This document shows, one piece after another, positions 59,777 through 64,000 of a DNA stretch of 64,000 nucleotides. The DNA comes from Lepidodermella squamata (lineage: Eukaryota > Gastrotricha). A program made the position numbers and the translations under genes. The DNA lies in NCBI GenBank assembly GCA_047495785.1, contig JBLDXI010000019.1, positions 992,001 through 1,056,000 on the forward strand, written 5' to 3'. The notes under the pieces are model-generated. The model did not search any database and was not told the DNA's origin. It saw only the letters and a program-made list of their open reading frames with translations. How positions within the stretch are numbered: the stretch's first letter is position 1; each line of letters opens with the position of its first letter.

Positions 59777-60609
59777 TTTTCACCAAGTTAAAATTGCTAT
59801 ATTGTGAATAAAAATAATCGAATATTAACAGCTTGAGCGGTAAACAGTTGTTTATTCGCGCGATAGGAAATGCTAATAATAAGGCGTCTAGAATGTTCTG
59901 TGAGATTGTTTTCACTTTTTTCAATAAGCCTCTCCTGCAGCTCCGACACTACTTTTGTGTCAGGCAAATATCGTGGTCAACTTCGTTGCGATGCGAAAAG
60001 TTTTCGCAGCGCAGTATATTTTATACGACTGCAGGCCGTTGTCGCAGCCACGGTGGGCTCCTATGACGACGCCTTTGTTCCTCCTATATGACGTTGCCAG
60101 GCGACACGCGAGCGGTGAGAGAAGACACATGGGCGCGGCGCCGTCATACGCATGCATTTTCGTTTATTAGCTGCTGGTGAAACGCGCGACTAGCGCTCGG
60201 CTGCACCTAAATAGCGAAAAAATCGAAGACGCGCGTATACGCTATGATGAAAACATATGCTTATATTACCTTTTTCAATACTCGCTGTATATATTTTTTT
60301 GGCGCGGCGAAGAAATAGCAGAAAATTATCAATACACCCGCTGGTGCTCATTGAGGTGAGCGCTTCGATTACTTCCAACACTTAAAATGGATGTATAGAT
60401 TTTTTATTGGATAGGCTGCGCGGCTCATTGATAATTGATAGAGCGCTTGTTTATTACACACAGCATAGTACATTACCTTTCGCGTAAAAAATTACGCGGC
60501 TTAGTAAAAAAGCGTAACCCTGATTGAACACTGTAGTTGACAGTTGACCCAGCAATAGTAAATTTTTCAGAATTATCGAACAAAAATTAAGCACGATTTA
60601 TTTATTGAA
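59777..60609. other. Intergenic region upstream of the ODF3-like gene
   Basis: About 830 bp. A near-perfect palindrome lies at 59988-60012 (GCGATGCGAAAA against TTTTCGCAGCGC). Overlapping plus-strand open frames near 59833-60170 look like chance. It also holds the 3' end of the ankyrin-sushi gene. Confidence 0.45.
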
Positions 60610-63600
60610 TCAAACACAGGGAATCCAACGACATCCTTCAACAGAAGCTCCATATTTGAGCAATAGTTTAGCAGTTTCTGAATAACGACGTTCTGCGGCT
60701 AGCATCAAAGCCGTATAACCATCAGTTGTTCTAAAATCCATCGCTCTAAGACCGCCATTTTCGAGCAACAGCTGCAAAACATCAACATGACCGTACCCGG
60801 CTGCTAGGTGAAGAGGGGTCCAGCCGTTTCGAGCCGGGTCTCCAACCGCCTTTGCCGCTCCATATTTCACCAAAAGTGACACAGTTTGGTGTTTTCCGAA
60901 GGCAGCAGCCATGTGAAGGGCGGTATAGTTCCAATGATGCTCGCGGACGTTAGGATCCGCCCCCAGCTCGAGCAGCCATTTGACCATTTGCGCTGTAGTA
61001 CCTTGAGACCGCTGCTCGGCTGTTCCGTTACATCGGGTGGCCAAGTGCAATAGCGTTGCATTTCGGATGCCGAAGCACCATATTTTTGAAAATTCAGCAG
61101 CCTCATCAGCCGACTCGTCGTGTTCGCCGTCGTCACGCCAGTTGACATTCAAATAACCAAGGGATAGCAAATCTCGCACACCCTGTACATTTTTTGAACT
61201 GATAGCATGAGCTAAGAGATGCTGCCTTTCATGAACGATCTAAATACAAAAAATATTGCCATGAGATGAAAAAAGTGTTTACAAACAGACCCTATTTTCA
61301 ATGCACTTGGATGTATTCGCAATTCTCCATGTTCCGTCATTACCACATTTCGCATATTTATCGCCAATCAGGGTGAATCCTGTATCGCAAATTATAGCTC
61401 GGAATGAGCTTATTTTGTAAAACTTGGCTCTTTCAGCCGGCAGTAAATTTTGCGGGGCTTGAACTAATTTTCCGTCGCCAATGCAAAACCCTTCGCCCTG
61501 TTGCGACTGGCTGCAATAATTGAAGCAATAACCGCCCATGAAGCGCCATTTATCTGTTTCTGTACATTCGATTTCATTCGAGCCCCGGAGGACAAAGCCA
61601 GGGTTGCAGCGGAATTTCAATATAGCCCCAGCGCACAGAGTTGTATTTTGATTCGACGACGTAGTAATTACTTCACCATTATCGATTTCGGGCGGATCGC
61701 CGCAGTATCCATTGACTTCAAAGTTCATATCATCAACAGATCGCCCGCAATAATCCTTCTGACTTGCGGAACATTTTCCAGTAGAAATCATGGCAGCAAC
61801 AAGTTGGTCTAATCCGAGCCGTTTCGCGAGATGCAAAGGCGTACCGCCACCAAAATAATGATTGATCCGGCCGCAATTCACCCCGATCCGCGTTAACAGG
61901 AAATCAACAAATTGCCAACAATTTCGCCTGATCGCGCTTTCCAATATCGTTTCTCCAGAAGTTTTATCTGTCACATTTTCTACACCTGTAAATAGAATTG
62001 AAATTAGATTGCTGATGTAATCGTGGACAGAGCAAATTGGGCCCACAATTTTCCGAAGATTTTCATTAAGGTGAGCTAATTTAAGGTCTGGAACTCTCTC
62101 GACGGAAACCACTTGGGAAACCTTGGAAAACGTGAACTTTGATCTAAACCAGGCTTCAAATATCAAGATTTCGCGAACAAAAGCTGATCATAAGCTGATA
62201 ACCCTCCGAAATATGGTTTCGTCCGAGAACTATATCGGAATTCATGGGTTAGATTAAAGCTCACCTAGAATGTGATTCGATAAGATATTGCCGATTTCCA
62301 AATTAGCATCATTGCAACCAAGCAGGGTCAGCAAGTGAATAGGAGTGCGGCCATGGGGGTCCTGTGATGTTATCATTCTAGCCAACATATCGTCGCTCAA
62401 ATTCTCAACGAAAATTTTGATCGTTTGGGAAGCAAGGTTCCGTACGGCTAACGTAAGCGCTGTATCATTATGAGAATTCTTAATGAGCGCCAAGCTCGCA
62501 TTTCGACTAAGCAAAAGCCAAACTATATTAGACTCGTTGCGGCTAGCAGCCATGTGAAGGGCGGTATCGTTTGTTTCCGGTATAGCTTCAGTCGCTAAGT
62601 GTTCGAGTGGAAAATGGCTTTCCCGGCTTATCATTTTCGCCGCCTCTTCAATTCGATTCAGCTCGATCGCAAGCAACAAAGGCGTTCGGCCTTTGTCGTC
62701 GCGAAGTCGGAAGATCTTGCTAGTCATGCCGTCGAGAAATGCGTCCAACGCCTCGTCATGGCTATACTCAACGGCTAAATGCGCCAGGCCCCTACCTTTA
62801 GCGTCCTGAATCAGGACATTCGCGTTGTTTTTGATTAAATAGCTCACGATTTCCAACGACTTTCGCTCAATTAAGGCGACATGCAGTGGGGTCAATTTTT
62901 CGGGATTTTCAGTCTTCACGTCGGCGTTACGGAATCCAGGTAGGGTTAGCAAATATTTGATTGCATTCGTAGTATCAGCCAGGTGAAGGGACGAATAACC
63001 CCTCGAATCTCGGGCCATAACATTGGCGCCAATATGCTCTAAAATCTCGGCGAATTCCAGTGAATTCGACTTGATAGCCACCATGAAAGGAGTCAATCCC
63101 TCGTTGTTCTTAGAGTCTAGGAGTCTACCATTCGTGAATTGAACAAATAACCGAACAATTTCCAGATCCAGTCGTAAATTTGATATTTCCGGTTCGGATA
63201 AGGCCATCGCGTGAAGGGCAGATCCGCCGTTGGAATCAACCGCCTCCAGCACATCGTCCTGATTAAGGAGCAGTTCAATATAGGCTTTCTGCCTATAATA
63301 AGCCGCAATGTGAAGAGGGGTTCCAATGATCCCGTTGTGATACACGCACTCGCCCTCAGCGATGGGTTTAGATAATTTCACGAGTTTTATTCCGAATTCA
63401 AAGCTGCCTCGCAACGCTGCGTAACACGCCGGAACTTGGCCTGACGAGTCAATCAATTTATGGTTGTAGTGATAAAACAAGGCCGGCGATAGGAAATCGG
63501 CCATATTTGTCTCAGCTGCCAGGTGACTGATAGTTCTGCCGCTATTTTCGACCGCGGCGTCTTCTAAGGATACGTTGTGTTTCAATAGCAATTTGACAAC

Positions 63601-64000
63601 GTCCAGCCTTGAATTCATCAGTGCAATATGAATAGCTAAATTTCCGTTCGAATCACGATGCGTGACATCAGCTTGTCCGAATTCTTCGTCGATAAGCAGT
63701 AGTACACTTTTGGCAAGATTCAAGTCACCGTGTGGTGCTTTTGAAGCAGCGGCGTAGAACAACGGAGTCCATGACATGAGTTTAGATTTCGACTCAACGA
63801 AAGCAGCGACTAAACCCGGCCCGCCATTTTCCCTAGCTTCGTCAATTAAAACTTGGATAACTCTGTGGTGAGCATTTGCAGCTGCTAGGTGAAGAGGAGT
63901 CTCATCCAATGCGTTGGCTGGGTTCAATTCGAGCTTTTCGTAACTCCGCAGCAAATCGTCGACTATGATTTGTTGGCCGTAATACGCGGCTACATGAAGC
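60610..64000 (-). CDS. Ankyrin-repeat protein with two embedded sushi (CCP) modules, 5' part outside the window
   Basis: Exons >64000-62265, 61985-61291 and 61239-60610 join in exact phase; about 1,020 residues are visible and the frame is open to the window edge. The first exon encodes roughly 14 ankyrin repeats (DETPLHLAAANAHHRVIQVL, GNLAIHIALMNSRLDVVKLL, NDTALHMAASRNESNIVWLL). The second has two further repeats (GGGTPLHLAKRLGLDQLVAA), then CCP 1 (CGDPPEIDNG, LKFRCNPGFVLRGSNEIEC) and a CCP 2-like module (FCIGDGKLVQ, AIICDTGFTLIGDKYAKC, GTWR). The third returns to ankyrin repeats (YTALHMAAAFGKHQTVSLL, GWTPLHLAAGYGHVDVLQLL) and stops. Sushi modules are normally extracellular, ankyrin arrays mostly intracellular. 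No membrane helix is visible here; the N-terminus is unknown. Confidence 0.85.

Noticed and set aside
59833-60170. Overlapping plus-strand frames upstream of the ODF3-like gene
   Set aside because: Three frames overlap in the same GC-rich promoter region; none looks protein-like.
1-64000. CRISPR arrays, bacterial operons or phage
   Set aside because: No regularly spaced direct repeats; intron-rich animal genes throughout.

Overview
This window is nuclear DNA of a small-genome ciliated animal. Genes are split by short GT-AG introns (mostly about 45-170 bp), many animal-wide families are recognisable, and TAA, TAG and TGA all end frames, so the standard code fits. Ciliary and flagellar genes (CFAP46, inversin, an ODF3/SHIPPO-repeat protein) show a lineage that keeps motile cilia or flagella. 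Animal-type genes such as integrin-linked kinase place it in Metazoa. The sequence alone does not fix the phylum. All functional calls rest on reading translations against remembered family features; no search was run.

Layout. 1-13 kb: one large minus-strand CFAP46 gene; one of its introns holds a U2 snRNA gene and an elongator tRNA-Met gene. 13-20 kb, plus strand: choline/ethanolamine phosphotransferase, TTC14, a secreted lipocalin. 20-24.5 kb, minus: WDR3 (UTP12), closely followed by a nucleoside hydrolase. 26-27.3 kb: an unrecognised multi-exon gene. 28.8-35 kb, plus, very tight: THOC3, SFR1, HELZ. 35.4-35.8 kb: a tRNA-derived SINE. 36.3-38.4 kb: a large unrecognised protein. 38.7-43.2 kb, minus: integrin-linked kinase and SECIS-binding protein 2. 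44.4-48.1 kb: inversin. 49.4-51.0 kb, minus: an EMI/EGF type I membrane protein. 52-58.3 kb, plus: metaxin, PATL1, a possible small gene, glomulin, a small coiled-coil protein. 59-59.8 kb, minus: ODF3-like protein. 60.6-64 kb, minus: the 3' part of a long ankyrin-repeat gene with two sushi (CCP) modules spliced between ankyrin arrays; it runs off the window edge.

Themes. Several same-strand neighbours are separated by only about 80-180 bp, with a poly(A) signal in some gaps and an intron-acceptor-like TAG or CAG just before the downstream ATG. This is what spliced-leader trans-splicing and operon-like transcription would leave, but no leader gene was found. Many genes serve RNA metabolism (WDR3, THOC3, HELZ, PATL1, SECISBP2, TTC14). 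The most unusual object is the ankyrin-sushi-ankyrin protein at the right edge.
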